Shown here: positions 37,861-46,426 of the stretch, one piece after another
Position numbering within the stretch: the stretch's first letter is position 1
Layout of the letters: the number at the start of each line of letters is the position of its first letter
Assembly: GCF_030271255.1 (NCBI RefSeq)
Contig: NZ_JASJOM010000002.1
Coordinates: forward strand, 417,857-481,856
Length of the DNA stretch: 64,000 bases
Reading direction: 5' to 3'
Origin: Peribacillus folii
GTDB lineage: Bacteria > Bacillota > Bacilli > Bacillales > DSM-1321
Translations under genes and position numbers: made by a program
Notes under the pieces: generated by a model
The model's database searches: none
Told to the model about the DNA's origin: nothing
What the model saw: only the letters and a program-made list of their open reading frames with translations

Positions 37861-37965
37861 GCTCATTCCTCCTAAAATAGTAAATCGCTTTTTATACTCT
37901 TTATAGTACCCTTATCTTGCTTAGTTACTCTTTAAAAACTATTTTTGAACTTTAATCACGACAAC

Positions 37966-37979
37966 GTCAGAAGTCTGAC
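37966..37979. promoter_or_regulatory. Perfect palindrome upstream of drm
   Basis: GTCAGAAGTCTGAC, arms GTCAGA/TCTGAC around AG, about 105 bp before drm. Possible operator for an unidentified regulator. Confidence 0.5.
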
Positions 37980-37988
37980 CTCTCTACA

Positions 37989-38004
37989 TTGTAAACGATT
38001 ACCA
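37989..38004 (+). promoter_or_regulatory. cre-like CcpA site upstream of drm
   Basis: TTGTAAACGATTACCA matches the cre consensus WTGNAANCGNWNNCAW except one position near the end. The drm-pupG genes of B. subtilis are catabolite repressed, which makes the site plausible. Confidence 0.55.
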
Positions 38005-38163
38005 TGATCGAGACAAATAATATATTTCAAAAAAAACAACAAAGTGACGATTAGCAGGAGCAGGAATTTCCAGCATGCTTTACACTCCTCGCGCCTATTG
38101 CAAAAAGGCCGCTTCCCCTGCCTGATACTGGTAGGAAGCAACCTCTATAACTCTACTATTCTA

Positions 38164-39057
38164 CTATGCCCGCGGATGGAATTTTGAATATACATCCTTG
38201 ATGCGAACGTTAGTAATATGTGTATAAATTTGCGTTGTCGAAATGTCCGCGTGTCCCAGCATCTCCTGGACGGCCCGTAAATCAGCACCATTCATCAATA
38301 AATGCGTCGCAAAAGAATGTCTGAGTGTATGCGGTGTGATTTCTTTTTCGATATGTGCCGATTTTACAAGTTTTTTGAGAATCTTCCAAAATCCCTGTCT
38401 TGTCAGCCTGTTGCCATGATGATTCAAGAAGAGCGAATCCGTCCTGTGCTTCTTGCTGGCCAATTTTCCTCTTGCTCCCCCCAAATAATGTTCGATCGCA
38501 CCCAAGGCCGTTTGCCCAATCGGAATGATTCTCTCTTTATTACCTTTCCCGACACAACGGACAAACCCCATCGATGCATGAACATCACTCACATCCATGG
38601 ATATCAGCTCACTGACCCGCATACCCGTCGCATACATCAATTCAAGCATTGCCTTATCGCGCACACCGAATTCGTCCATCGGCTTCGGGGATTCCAATAA
38701 CGCCTCAACCTCTTCCATGCTCAGCACTTTCGGCAGGGTACGCTCCGGTTTCGGCGTTTCTATATGTATCGAAGGATCCTGATCGGTCACTTTTTCCCTC
38801 AGAAGAAATTGATGAAAAGACCGGATCGAAGCAATATGGCGCGCTACCGTTTTCGATGATTTCCCTTGATCCTTCAAATGGACGAGAAAATGCAGGATAT
38901 TCACACGCCGTGAAGCGTTCCAGTCGTCAATGGATTCAACTTCCACCAGATAGCACCAATATGATCTCAAGTCGCGCTCATAGGATACGAGCGTATTCTT
39001 GGCAAGACCTTTTTCGATCGTTAAAAAATGAATGAAATCCCTGATTTGATTTTCCAT
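38164..39057 (-). CDS. xerD: Site-specific tyrosine recombinase XerD
   Basis: 297-residue recombinase (RipX) that with its CodV/XerC partner resolves chromosome dimers at dif. The N-terminal SAM-like core-binding domain is followed by the catalytic domain: Arg in [10 protein letters not shown], Lys in [36 protein letters not shown] with the nucleophilic Tyr. The ATG at 39057 begins two bases after the yqzK stop, with GGGGAG as SD. Confidence 0.97.
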   Translation of the reverse strand: MENQIRDFIHFLTIEKGLAKNTLVSYERDLRSYWCYLVEVESIDDWNASRRVNILHFLVHLKDQGKSSKTVARHIASIRSFHQFLLREKVTDQDPSIHIETPKPERTLPKVLSMEEVEALLESPKPMDEFGVRDKAMLELMYATGMRVSELISMDVSDVHASMGFVRCVGKGNKERIIPIGQTALGAIEHYLGGARGKLASKKHRTDSLFLNHHGNRLTRQGFWKILKKLVKSAHIEKEITPHTLRHSFATHLLMNGADLRAVQEMLGHADISTTQIYTHITNVRIKDVYSKFHPRA

Positions 39058-39059
39058 AG

Positions 39060-39290
39060 TCACTCCCCGTTTAAATAAAACAGCATTAAGCGTTCCAGCC
39101 ATGCATCGTCACCCGTATCGACGGCCTTCGAAACCTTCACGGCCATCCCTTTTGGTTCATCATAACGATGATAATTTTGGTACTCCTGATTTAACCATAC
39201 CATCCCTATATAAAAAAGAACAGTGAAGCTAACGAAGAGCACCATCACTTTTGCCGTATGCAAAACCAGCGATAATGATGTTTTCATCAT
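39060..39290 (-). CDS. yqzK: YqzK family protein (DUF4227)
   Basis: 76-residue protein with one N-terminal membrane helix (about 10-32) and a hydrophilic C-terminus. Function unknown. It lies between fur and xerD exactly as yqzK in B. subtilis, and its stop codon is two bases before xerD. Confidence 0.88.
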   Translation of the reverse strand: MMKTSLSLVLHTAKVMVLFVSFTVLFYIGMVWLNQEYQNYHRYDEPKGMAVKVSKAVDTGDDAWLERLMLFYLNGE

Positions 39291-39467
39291 CTTTCCCCCT
39301 CCCGTTTCATCCCTTGTATCAATCTATGCCCACCAGGACAAGTTTTATACGTGATCCGTCAAGGAGAAGAAAAAAAAAACGGCTTTCCTTTACTAACATC
39401 CATTCCTGATTACCCTACAATCCATGGTTGCACAAACAGGTTTTGAGCCTTTTAAAAACGCAGAAAA

Positions 39468-39492
39468 CCTTCTCCAGTAAATGGAAAAGGTC
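39468..39492 (-). terminator. Putative terminator of fur
   Basis: On the minus strand CCTTTTCCA-TTTAC-TGGAGAAGG followed by TTTTC. Short stem, moderate call. Confidence 0.5.
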
Positions 39493-39497
39493 CGTCT

Positions 39498-39962
39498 TCA
39501 TTCACCTTTATTCTCTTGTTTATCATGACAGCGATGACAGATGCCATGAAAGGTTAATCTATGATCTTTTATCTTGAAGTTCCAATCGCGTTCCACGATC
39601 GATTCCACGTCTTCAAGTAAGTCTTCCTGGATCTCATCCACCGCACCGCATTCCACACAAACAAGATGGTGATGGAAATGCGCAGCTCCTTCTTGTCTTA
39701 AATCATAACGGGAAACCCCGTCTCCAAAGTTAATTTTATCCACTATTTTCAATTCAGTCAGCAACTCTAGCGTACGGTATACTGTTGCCAATCCAATTTC
39801 CGGCGACTTTTCTTTGACAAGGAGGTAAACGTCTTCTGCGCTTAAATGATCCTCTTCATGCTCAAGTAAAACGCGGACGGTCGCTTCTCGCTGAGGCGTC
39901 AATTTGTAGCTGGACGAGTGCAACTGCTTTTTTATCCTATCAATTCTGTTTTCTATTTCCAT
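39498..39962 (-). CDS. fur: Ferric uptake regulator Fur
   Basis: Iron-sensing repressor of 154 residues. The N-terminal winged helix (LTPQREATVRVLLEHEEDHLSAEDVY, GLATVYRTLELLTE) is followed by the metal-binding dimerisation domain with HFHHHLVCVECGAVDE and the second zinc pair CHRCHD near the C-terminus. The ATG at 39962 is 11 bases after GGGAGG; the frame extends to 39998. It has its own SigA promoter. Confidence 0.96.
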   Translation of the reverse strand: MEIENRIDRIKKQLHSSSYKLTPQREATVRVLLEHEEDHLSAEDVYLLVKEKSPEIGLATVYRTLELLTELKIVDKINFGDGVSRYDLRQEGAAHFHHHLVCVECGAVDEIQEDLLEDVESIVERDWNFKIKDHRLTFHGICHRCHDKQENKGE

Positions 39963-39996
39963 ACCTAATATTCCCTCCCGCGCCGCTATCTTATCC

Positions 39997-40024
39997 ATTA
40001 TATCAAATGAGGGAAAACTGTCAA
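39997..40024 (-). promoter_or_regulatory. SigA promoter of fur
   Basis: On the minus strand TTGACA (40019-40024), 16 bp, TATAAT (39997-40002). Both hexamers are perfect; the spacer is one base short. Confidence 0.8.
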
Positions 40025-40075
40025 AATAGATTTCTTGTTAATGATAAAAAAAATTGCGATAAGGGCAAATTTCCG

Positions 40076-40723
40076 TCAATGACCCAATAAACTCACGACA
40101 TTTTTCATCAAGGAAGGTGATAGGTATGCTTCGAATGCTGCAGCCGTAACCAAAAACAATCCGGACAGCACCAATGAGAAAATATATCTTGATATAATCG
40201 GCTTAAGCGGCTCACGGACCTGCTTAAGGAAAATCCGGCTGATCATCTTCATCGATAGTGACACGGCAAGGACCGTTATCACGATGAAGATCGGCACGAT
40301 GAAGATATTTTGGGGCAAAATGGAAACGAAAGACAATAAGAAACCGCTCCATCCCATTTGATTGACCAAAAAACCGACGGTGAATCCGACGACCATCCCT
40401 TTTATGAATAACAAAACCAAAATGACCGGCAAGCCGATTACGGATATTCCAAGTATCCAGATGACGCCGATGTATCTTATATTATGCATGATACTTTGGC
40501 TGAACATATCATGAGAAGAGGCAAATTCACCTTTGGATACTTGTCCGAAGAATTGCGATAAATAATAGAACAAGTCCTCCTTTTGGGTAAAGCTCAAACT
40601 ATTCACAAGCACCGCTCCAAAAATGACACCCATCAAAAAAAGCACTGTGATAAAGACATATAATGAGGAATGTTCGTTAATATGTCTCATTACGGCATTT
40701 TGTACGACAGATTTTCTTTTCAT
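40076..40723 (-). CDS. spoIIM: Stage II sporulation protein M SpoIIM
   Basis: Mother-cell membrane protein of 215 residues with about five helices. It scaffolds the SpoIID-SpoIIP machinery that drives engulfment. The sequence VNSLSFTQKEDLFYYLSQFF after the first helix is conserved. The SD is GGGAGGATG. A SigE-type promoter precedes it. Confidence 0.95.
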   Translation of the reverse strand: MKRKSVVQNAVMRHINEHSSLYVFITVLFLMGVIFGAVLVNSLSFTQKEDLFYYLSQFFGQVSKGEFASSHDMFSQSIMHNIRYIGVIWILGISVIGLPVILVLLFIKGMVVGFTVGFLVNQMGWSGFLLSFVSILPQNIFIVPIFIVITVLAVSLSMKMISRIFLKQVREPLKPIISRYIFSLVLSGLFLVTAAAFEAYLSPSLMKNVVSLLGH

Positions 40724-40751
40724 CTTTCATCCTCCCAACTCCGCTTACTAG

Positions 40752-40780
40752 AATCTATGTTTTCACTCTCTCATTTATGC
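40752..40780 (-). promoter_or_regulatory. SigE-type promoter of spoIIM
   Basis: On the minus strand GCATAAA (40774-40780), 14 bp, CATAGATT (40752-40759), close to the SigE pattern and 29 bp before the start codon. Confidence 0.6.
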
Positions 40781-40862
40781 TAAGAAAACTTTTCACTGCA
40801 AGCGCACACTCGAAATGGAATTTATGTTATAATTCCCCATAATCACAAGATGGAGGTAGGTT

Positions 40863-41426
40863 ATGAAAGCGATATTGATGGATTTCCCCGAAAAAATCGA
40901 AACCCCGCGATTATATTTAAGGCCTTGCCAGCCAGGTGATGGCCTTGATGTTTACGAAGCCATCATCCATTCTGAACTTGAACTTAAACAATGGCTCCCT
41001 TTTGCCCATCAGGAGGCCTCAGCGGAAATTTCCGAGCGAAACGTCCTGAAATCCTTCGCGGATTTCATTTTGAAAGAGGATATCAGGCTGCTTATTTATA
41101 GGAAAGAAGATGACCAATTCATTGGTTCTACCGGACTGCACCGAATTAATTGGGATATCCCCAAATTCGAAATCGGCTATTGGATTGATACAAGGTACAG
41201 TAAAAAAGGCTACATAACGGAAGCGATAGAAAAGTTGACAAAATTCGCTTTTTATCATTATGGAGCGAAGCGAGTTGAAATTCGCTGTGATCCCGATAAT
41301 ACTGCAAGTAAACGCATTCCCGAGAAGCTGGGGTATACATTTGAAGGCATTTTGCAAAATGACAGCCTTAGTGCAGATGGCAAGGAATTGCGGAGCACCT
41401 CCGTCTATGCCAAAACAGCAAATTGA
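40863..41426 (+). CDS. GNAT N-acetyltransferase (RimJ/RimL type)
   Basis: 187-residue acetyltransferase of the RimJ/RimL/YjcK group. Early ETPRLYLRPCQPGDG, central IGSTGLHRINWDIPKFEIGYWIDTRYSKKGYITEAI and C-terminal KRVEIRCDPDNTASKRIPEKLGYTFEG are typical acetyl-CoA and substrate motifs. The acceptor is unknown. The SD is GGAGGT. Confidence 0.9.
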   Translation: MKAILMDFPEKIETPRLYLRPCQPGDGLDVYEAIIHSELELKQWLPFAHQEASAEISERNVLKSFADFILKEDIRLLIYRKEDDQFIGSTGLHRINWDIPKFEIGYWIDTRYSKKGYITEAIEKLTKFAFYHYGAKRVEIRCDPDNTASKRIPEKLGYTFEGILQNDSLSADGKELRSTSVYAKTAN

Positions 41427-41704
41427 AAAAAACTGACAGCGGCGATTTCCACCCTGGAGCCTATGGAAGCTTTAACAACGTCAATCCTGCTGGGTCCGTT
41501 TGCTCATGATAGAAAAATCGTCACGAAGCTGTTCAGAGCCGGTTCGGGAGAAACACGTTCTTTTAATTGATGGTTGAACGGTAAGCCTCCCTTTTCCTTT
41601 CGTGAACGACGCATGTTTTCATTCGATGGGGACGATTAAAATACTTCGGTGAAACGGCTGGGTACTGACAATTGGGGTGAAGAAAATTAAATGAACGCGG
41701 AATC
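41427..41704. other. Gene-free stretch downstream of the GNAT gene
   Basis: No gene recognised. Short open stretches such as one around 41475-41570 (+) look protein-like but are broken by stops; I cannot assign them to a family. Confidence 0.4.
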
Positions 41705-41740
41705 CAAAAAAGATGCTGCCTGCAAAAACAGACAGCATCT
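41705..41740 (-). terminator. Terminator of nudF-yqxK
   Basis: On the minus strand AGATGCTGTCTG and CAGGCAGCATCT form a stem followed by six T. Confidence 0.85.
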
Positions 41741-41775
41741 CATCACGGTGCATAGCTTTTCTTGCCCTCTCCCCT

Positions 41776-42954
41776 TCAGCCTTCCTTTTTGACCTTTCCG
41801 TACTTTCCACCGCCCCCCGCTTCAAGGATGAGCGTCCCATTCCTGGCTGCATCGATATAGTCGGCCAATTTATCAGGAATGATTCCCTTAAGCTGTTCTA
41901 ATGTAACTTCATGAAGGATGTTCATTTCGGTTCCAAATGCCTCCAGCAGTTTTTCCATCGATTTTGGACCAAGTCCAGGGATGAAGTCGAGTGGCACTTG
42001 ATGGATATATGGCGGCCTTTCCCTTTTGCGCCCTCCATCCTTTTTTGACATCGACAGTTCCTGGATGCGGGAGGATACCCCTTTTATGATTGATGGATTC
42101 CCGCATTCGCTGCACTCGCCGCTTCCATTCAATATCTCGTGGAAGCATGCTGAACATACGGTTTGATGATATTTCCCCAATAAAGGGTTCAATCCATAAT
42201 TGGCGCTCACCTTGCGATTTCCCTTTTCTTGAAGCGCTTTTTCCAATTCAGTGAAGCTTGGTTCCAAAAGCTGGATTTTTTGATATTCCCGAGCGATTTT
42301 CCCAAGTGAATGCGCATCGGAGTTCGTCACGAAGGGATAGGACTCCAACTCCGCAATATCCTTTACCATGTCTGTATCCGAGCTTAGACCGAGCTCGATG
42401 GCATCAATCAGCTTGGGATCGAATACTTCGGTCAAGCTCGATTCCACCCCCTTTCCGTATAAGCTTTTAAATGGGGTGAAAACATGGGCTGGGATGAATA
42501 GGCCGCCGAGTGACTTAACGATTTTTTGCAGCGTCCTGGCATCACAATAAATCCTCTGAGAGCTTAAGGTGATATTTTTAATATGACCACCCATCCATGC
42601 GGAGAATTCCTTCATCGCCTTTAAGGTGGGGAAGTACGCGAGAACATGGATGGGACCATTGCAATTCTGATCATAAATCTCAATTTCCGAGCCGGGAATG
42701 ATGGTCGTATTCTTGTACAAAAGACCGCCTTCACGCTTCTCGATGATTTTCCCATCCACAACCCCCGCTTCGATCTCTTCGATGATTTCCGGCGAATGGC
42801 AATCGATGATCCCGATTAAATCAAGGCCCTTCCTCTCACTTGCCACCTGCAGGATGTTGCTGAAGGTCAAGGTTTTAGCACCCGTTATTTTCACGGCCTT
42901 TCCGCTCCTCGTCCTGCCTATATGGATATGGAGATCAGCATAGAACTCTTTCAT
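41776..42954 (-). CDS. yqxK: PHP-domain endonuclease Q-type protein YqxK
   Basis: 392-residue protein. An N-terminal PHP phosphoesterase domain has the metal motifs YADLHIHIGRT, IIDCHSPE and TNSDAHSLG. A Cys-rich zinc-binding segment follows (CSACFHEILNGSGECSECG), and a C-terminal helix-hairpin-helix region (VPLDFIPGLGPKSMEKLLEAFG). This layout matches endonuclease Q-like enzymes that nick at deaminated bases; activity in this species is inferred. Same position as yqxK in B. subtilis. Confidence 0.88.
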   Translation of the reverse strand: MKEFYADLHIHIGRTRSGKAVKITGAKTLTFSNILQVASERKGLDLIGIIDCHSPEIIEEIEAGVVDGKIIEKREGGLLYKNTTIIPGSEIEIYDQNCNGPIHVLAYFPTLKAMKEFSAWMGGHIKNITLSSQRIYCDARTLQKIVKSLGGLFIPAHVFTPFKSLYGKGVESSLTEVFDPKLIDAIELGLSSDTDMVKDIAELESYPFVTNSDAHSLGKIAREYQKIQLLEPSFTELEKALQEKGNRKVSANYGLNPLLGKYHQTVCSACFHEILNGSGECSECGNPSIIKGVSSRIQELSMSKKDGGRKRERPPYIHQVPLDFIPGLGPKSMEKLLEAFGTEMNILHEVTLEQLKGIIPDKLADYIDAARNGTLILEAGGGGKYGKVKKEG

Positions 42955-43506
42955 TTAGGAAGTCATCGCCTTTTTTAGCAGCAGGTACTGAACGGCGTAT
43001 GCCGTCTTGGCATCCTGGATTTTCCCTTCACGTAAATAGTCCTGTGCCTCCTCCAGCGTAAGCTCGATCAGCTCGACAAATTCATCTTCATCCAGCGGTG
43101 CCGCATTTTCTCTCTTCTTCAAATCGTGGGCCACATACAAATGGACCAATTCATCAGCAAAGCCTGGCGACGTGTAAAAAGAGATGATGTGCTCCATTTT
43201 CCCGCATACATAGCCTGTCTCTTCTTCCAGCTCCCGTTCTGCCGACAGAACCGGTTTCTCCCCTTTTTCAAGCTTTCCGGCAGGGATTTCTATCAAGCTT
43301 CTTTCGAGCGCTTTACGATACTGTTCAACCATGATGATTTTATTTTCTGCCGTAAGAGCTATGATCGCAACGGCACCTGGATGTTTGACTATTTCACGTT
43401 TACCTGTTTTCCCATCAGGAAGCTCCACCTCGTCCACTTGCAGGCTGATTACCCTTCCTGTGAAGATTTTTTCCGAAGACAGCGTTTTTTCCTCAAATTT
43501 TTTCAT
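42955..43506 (-). CDS. nudF: ADP-ribose pyrophosphatase NudF
   Basis: Nudix hydrolase of 183 residues that splits ADP-ribose to AMP and ribose-5-phosphate. The Nudix box is GKLEKGEKPVLSAERELEEETGY. The ATG at 43506 follows GAGGAGTG. It ends directly before yqxK (stop and start adjacent), so they form an operon. Confidence 0.95.
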   Translation of the reverse strand: MKKFEEKTLSSEKIFTGRVISLQVDEVELPDGKTGKREIVKHPGAVAIIALTAENKIIMVEQYRKALERSLIEIPAGKLEKGEKPVLSAERELEEETGYVCGKMEHIISFYTSPGFADELVHLYVAHDLKKRENAAPLDEDEFVELIELTLEEAQDYLREGKIQDAKTAYAVQYLLLKKAMTS

Positions 43507-43522
43507 CCTGAACACTCCTCTG

Positions 43523-43552
43523 TTCTAATTGCAGCATGATTTCTCATACATT
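43523..43552 (+). promoter_or_regulatory. SigE-like promoter of mciZ
   Basis: TTCTAATT (43523-43530), 14 bp, CATACATT (43545-43552). The -10 is close to the SigE consensus CATACANT; the -35 is weak. Located 29 bp before mciZ. Confidence 0.55.
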
Positions 43553-43581
43553 TTACCATACTAGAGATGGAGGGCGATTCG

Positions 43582-43743
43582 ATGAAGATTTATGTGCTGG
43601 AAAAAAGCGTTACTTTATCCGGAAAGAGCTGGGAAATCATGCACAAGCTAAAACAAATGCAACAGCATTATGTCTATATCAATGATTGGATTGCCGACAT
43701 ACACGATCAGGTTCCCCCGGCACCATTAAAAAGGATCAAGTGA
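43582..43743 (+). CDS. mciZ: FtsZ-inhibitory peptide MciZ
   Basis: 53-residue peptide, too short for usual gene calls. The first 38 residues resemble B. subtilis MciZ: the pattern VxLxGKxWEIxxKLK and the later aromatic/IxDWI segment align without gaps. MciZ blocks Z-ring formation in the mother cell by binding FtsZ. It sits between nudF and yqkF, as in B. subtilis. The C-terminus (about DIHDQVPPAPLKRIK) extends some 13 residues beyond the 40-residue B. subtilis peptide. The SD is GGAGGG and a SigE-like promoter lies upstream. Confidence 0.85.
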   Translation: MKIYVLEKSVTLSGKSWEIMHKLKQMQQHYVYINDWIADIHDQVPPAPLKRIK

Positions 43744-43801
43744 ATTCTTTGAGTGGAAGGGATTTCTCCTTTACAATGAATGGTAAGGGAGAGTGGATAC
43801 T

Positions 43802-44710
43802 ATGAAAAAACGCAGACTTGGTCATTCAGAGTTGCTTGTTTCCGAAATCGGGCTCGGGTGCATGTCATTGGGGACGGATGAAAAGCGGGCATCCGAAATC
43901 ATACAAGCCGCTTTAGATGAAGGGATCAATTATTTTGATACCGCAGATCTTTATGATTTCGGTGTGAATGAAGAAATTGTCGGCAGGAATTTAAAGTCGG
44001 TGCGCGAACAGGTCTACATCGCGACCAAGGTAGGAAACCGTTGGAATGAAAATAAAGATTCCTGGTCCTGGGACCCCTCCGCCGCATATATCAAAGCTGC
44101 GGTAAAAGATAGCTTAAAACGGCTCGGAACGGATTACATCGACCTCTACCAGCTGCATGGCGGAACTCTAGCAGATAACATGGAAGAAACGGTAGAAGCG
44201 TTTGAAGAGCTAAAAGAGGAAGGCTATATTCGTCATTATGGGATTTCCTCGATCCGTCCGAACGTAATCAAGGAATTCACTGAAAAGTCGGAGCTGGATT
44301 CCGTTATGATGCAGTACAGCCTGCTTGATCGCCGCCCGGAAGAGTGGATGTCCCTTTTGGCAAGCAATCAGATCAGCATCATCGCACGAGGTCCCCTTGC
44401 CAAAGGCCTGCTTAGCGAGAAAATGCTCGAAATGTCAAATGAAGATGGATACCTTGATTATAGCTATCACGAACTGAAAGATTTGCTTCCGCAATTAAAG
44501 GACAAGCTTTCTGACCGGAACTTGAATGAAACGGCTCTGCAATATATATTGTCACACCCAAGTGTCGCAGCCGTTGTACCAGGAGCCAGCTCAGTAAAGC
44601 AGCTCCGGGAAAACTGCCAGGCCGCCAGCAGCCCTTCCTTGTCAAAAACAGAGCTTGACATCTTGAAGCAGCTGACCAAAGCGGGCCGATATGAAAGCCA
44701 TCGTGACTGA
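43802..44710 (+). CDS. yqkF: Aldo/keto reductase YqkF
   Basis: 302-residue NADPH-dependent oxidoreductase of the aldo/keto reductase family with a TIM-barrel fold. The catalytic Asp and Tyr are in YFDTADLYDFG, the Lys in YIATKVGN, the His in DLYQLHGG. The cofactor-binding end has VVPGASSVKQLRENCQA. Substrate unknown. The ATG at 43802 follows AAGGGAGAGTGG. Position and length match yqkF. Confidence 0.92.
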   Translation: MKKRRLGHSELLVSEIGLGCMSLGTDEKRASEIIQAALDEGINYFDTADLYDFGVNEEIVGRNLKSVREQVYIATKVGNRWNENKDSWSWDPSAAYIKAAVKDSLKRLGTDYIDLYQLHGGTLADNMEETVEAFEELKEEGYIRHYGISSIRPNVIKEFTEKSELDSVMMQYSLLDRRPEEWMSLLASNQISIIARGPLAKGLLSEKMLEMSNEDGYLDYSYHELKDLLPQLKDKLSDRNLNETALQYILSHPSVAAVVPGASSVKQLRENCQAASSPSLSKTELDILKQLTKAGRYESHRD

Positions 44711-44730
44711 TAATTGGAATCATCAACTTA

Positions 44731-44792
44731 AACAAAAACAGGCTGCCCCTTCCACATTTTTTTACCTGGAAGGGGCAGCCTGTTTTTGTTTG
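44731..44792 (+). terminator. Long terminator hairpin after yqkF
   Basis: AACAAAAACAGGCTGCCCCTTCCA and its exact complement enclose a short loop with T-run; strong in both directions. Confidence 0.88.
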
Positions 44793-44904
44793 CCTTCGGA
44801 TTGCCCGCCCGGCAGTTTCAGCACGTTTTTCTACGATGAAGCTATGGTCCAAGCTCCAAATCATTCTGCCAATCTTTTTTATTGCCAATCTAAAATTAGT
44901 ATTG

Positions 44905-44927
44905 TACAATTCAGTTGTGCACAATTT
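44905..44927 (+). promoter_or_regulatory. OhrR operator upstream of ohr
   Basis: TACAATTCAGTTGTGCACAATTT resembles the paired TACAATT/AATTGTA half-sites of the OhrR operator, placed 26 bp before the ohr start. Confidence 0.65.
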
Positions 44928-44952
44928 AAAAAGAAATTAAAGGAGAATTACA

Positions 44953-45378
44953 ATGACCAAAACATTATTCACTACATCTGTAACGGTTGATGGCGGAAGA
45001 GAAGGAACGGCCATTTCTGCCGATGGTAACTTTACGGTTGATATCGCGATGCCTGGAACGCCAAGGGCCAAGCAAATGCCTGAAGCATCCAATCCTGAAC
45101 AGCTTTTTGCTGCTGGGTATGCCGCATGCTTTGATAGTGCTCTGCAATCAGTCGGTAAAGTCGAACGTGTTTCATTCGATTCAAAGGTCACTGCCAGCGT
45201 CAGCTTATTGATGGGTGAGATGCATCAGTACAGTTTGGCTGTCACTTTAGCTGTGAAAGGATCGGGAATCGATAAAGCAACGTTTGAAACCCTTGTCCAT
45301 AAAGCACACCAAATGTGTCCTTACTCTAAAGCAATCAATGGCAATGTCGACGTCGCCATTGAGATCGATGTAGATTAA
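44953..45378 (+). CDS. ohr: Organic hydroperoxide resistance protein Ohr
   Basis: Thiol peroxidase of the OsmC/Ohr family, 141 residues. It reduces organic hydroperoxides with lipoyl partners. The reactive Cys59 (YAACFDSAL) and Cys122 (HQMCPYSKA) are in place, as is the conserved Arg38. An OhrR-type operator is in front; ohrR converges from the right with a shared terminator. B. subtilis ohrA/ohrR/ohrB genes are in another part of its genome, so this pair is extra here. Confidence 0.94.
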   Translation: MTKTLFTTSVTVDGGREGTAISADGNFTVDIAMPGTPRAKQMPEASNPEQLFAAGYAACFDSALQSVGKVERVSFDSKVTASVSLLMGEMHQYSLAVTLAVKGSGIDKATFETLVHKAHQMCPYSKAINGNVDVAIEIDVD

Positions 45379-45395
45379 TGAACATCCGATAACAA

Positions 45396-45440
45396 CAAAA
45401 AACGCTTCGAGTGATCCTTCACCCGAAGCGTTTTTCTTTA
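45396..45440. terminator. Bidirectional terminator ohr / ohrR
   Basis: AAAACGCTTCG...CGAAGCGTTTTT between the convergent genes. Confidence 0.88.
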
Positions 45441-45878
45441 AAATTGCTGTAAAGATTTCAATAAGTGCAGCAACGAAGCTTTCAAATCCTCGATTACTCG
45501 CTGATCTTCGCCGGAGATGGCAGAAATGCGCTCGGGAATGAAGCAGGCTTCTGCCTGCAAGCCGCGTCCCTTTTCAGTCAGCACAATCATGACGGAACGT
45601 TCATCTTGGGTGGAACGTTCACGGACAATCAAATCATTCTGCTCCATTCGTTTCAGCATCGGGGTAAGCGTCCCTGAATCAAGGGCAAGCAGTTCCCCCA
45701 ATTTTTTGACCGTGAGTGTGTCCTGCTCCCACAGCAGGAGAAGGACGAGGTATTGAGGATACGTCACTTCAAGTTTATCCAGCAGCGGTTTATATTTTTT
45801 CGTCATTTCCCTTGAGCTTGCATAAAGCAGGAAACATAATTGATTTTCAAGTACATGTTCCAGTTTGTTTTGCATCAT
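45438..45878 (-). CDS. ohrR: Organic peroxide sensor repressor OhrR
   Basis: MarR-family repressor of 146 residues. The redox-sensing Cys15 (LENQLCFLLYASSREM) matches Cys15 of B. subtilis OhrR. The winged helix (VKKLGELLALDSGTLTPMLKRMEQNDLIVRERSTQDER) follows. It presumably represses the convergent neighbour ohr. Only one Cys near the N-terminus and a second at 107 are present. Confidence 0.93.
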   Translation of the reverse strand: MMQNKLEHVLENQLCFLLYASSREMTKKYKPLLDKLEVTYPQYLVLLLLWEQDTLTVKKLGELLALDSGTLTPMLKRMEQNDLIVRERSTQDERSVMIVLTEKGRGLQAEACFIPERISAISGEDQRVIEDLKASLLHLLKSLQQF

Positions 45879-46032
45879 ATCACCAGCTAGTCTTAGTCAG
45901 TCCGCCCTTCATTAGATCGGAACTTATCTTTACTATAATCGTTCTGCTTTATAAAATAAAGGAAATCAGGATGGGTGCATGGCCGCTTTTTCCGTTTACA
46001 AGACAACTCCATCGTCCGGCTCCGTTTTGCCT

Positions 46033-46293
46033 TTATTTATAGTTCTTCCAATTCAGATCGCTTTCACCCAATAGCTCTTCGAATGATTTGTTTTTCTCCC
46101 GCTGCTTTCTTTCTGCGCGTTTCTTTTCTTCTTCCGCAGCCTTTTTCTCGACTTCCGCCTCATTCAGTTCCTTTTGCTTTTGACGAAGCTGGGACATGAT
46201 ATCATGATTGAGCATATCGCCAAGCTTCAATGCTGATGAATCCTTCTCTTGATTTTTACTCGGATTTTGTTTTCGTGGCTGTTTCTTTTTCAT
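46033..46293 (-). CDS. yqkE: YqkE family protein (DUF3886)
   Basis: 86-residue highly charged protein; the middle (about 33-70) is a Lys/Glu/Arg-rich coiled-coil-like helix. Function unknown. The end FEELLGESDLNWKNYK is conserved in Bacillus YqkE. SD AGGAGG lies a little far (9 bases). Confidence 0.88.
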   Translation of the reverse strand: MKKKQPRKQNPSKNQEKDSSALKLGDMLNHDIMSQLRQKQKELNEAEVEKKAAEEEKKRAERKQREKNKSFEELLGESDLNWKNYK

Positions 46294-46426
46294 CCCCTAA
46301 ACCTCCTAGCCCATATTATGACCTGATTATATCACGATAGCCGTTTTCCCCGTTACAGTTTTCAAACCGTGTTTTCCCATTTCCCTCATGGTAAAATAAA
46401 GAAAATCGAACAAGGGGGTATCCTCC

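Larger units (their letters stand above)
37861..38163. other. drm-xerD intergenic regulatory region
   Basis: About 300 bp holding the drm promoter region, the palindrome and the cre-like site. A 61-codon minus frame (37956-38141) looks hydrophobic in part but no start codon fits its SD, so I do not call it. Confidence 0.5.

Noticed and set aside
37956..38141. Partly hydrophobic 61-codon minus-strand frame between drm and xerD
   Set aside because: The SD GAGGAG inside it serves only an ATG in another frame that stops after 25 codons; neither is convincing.
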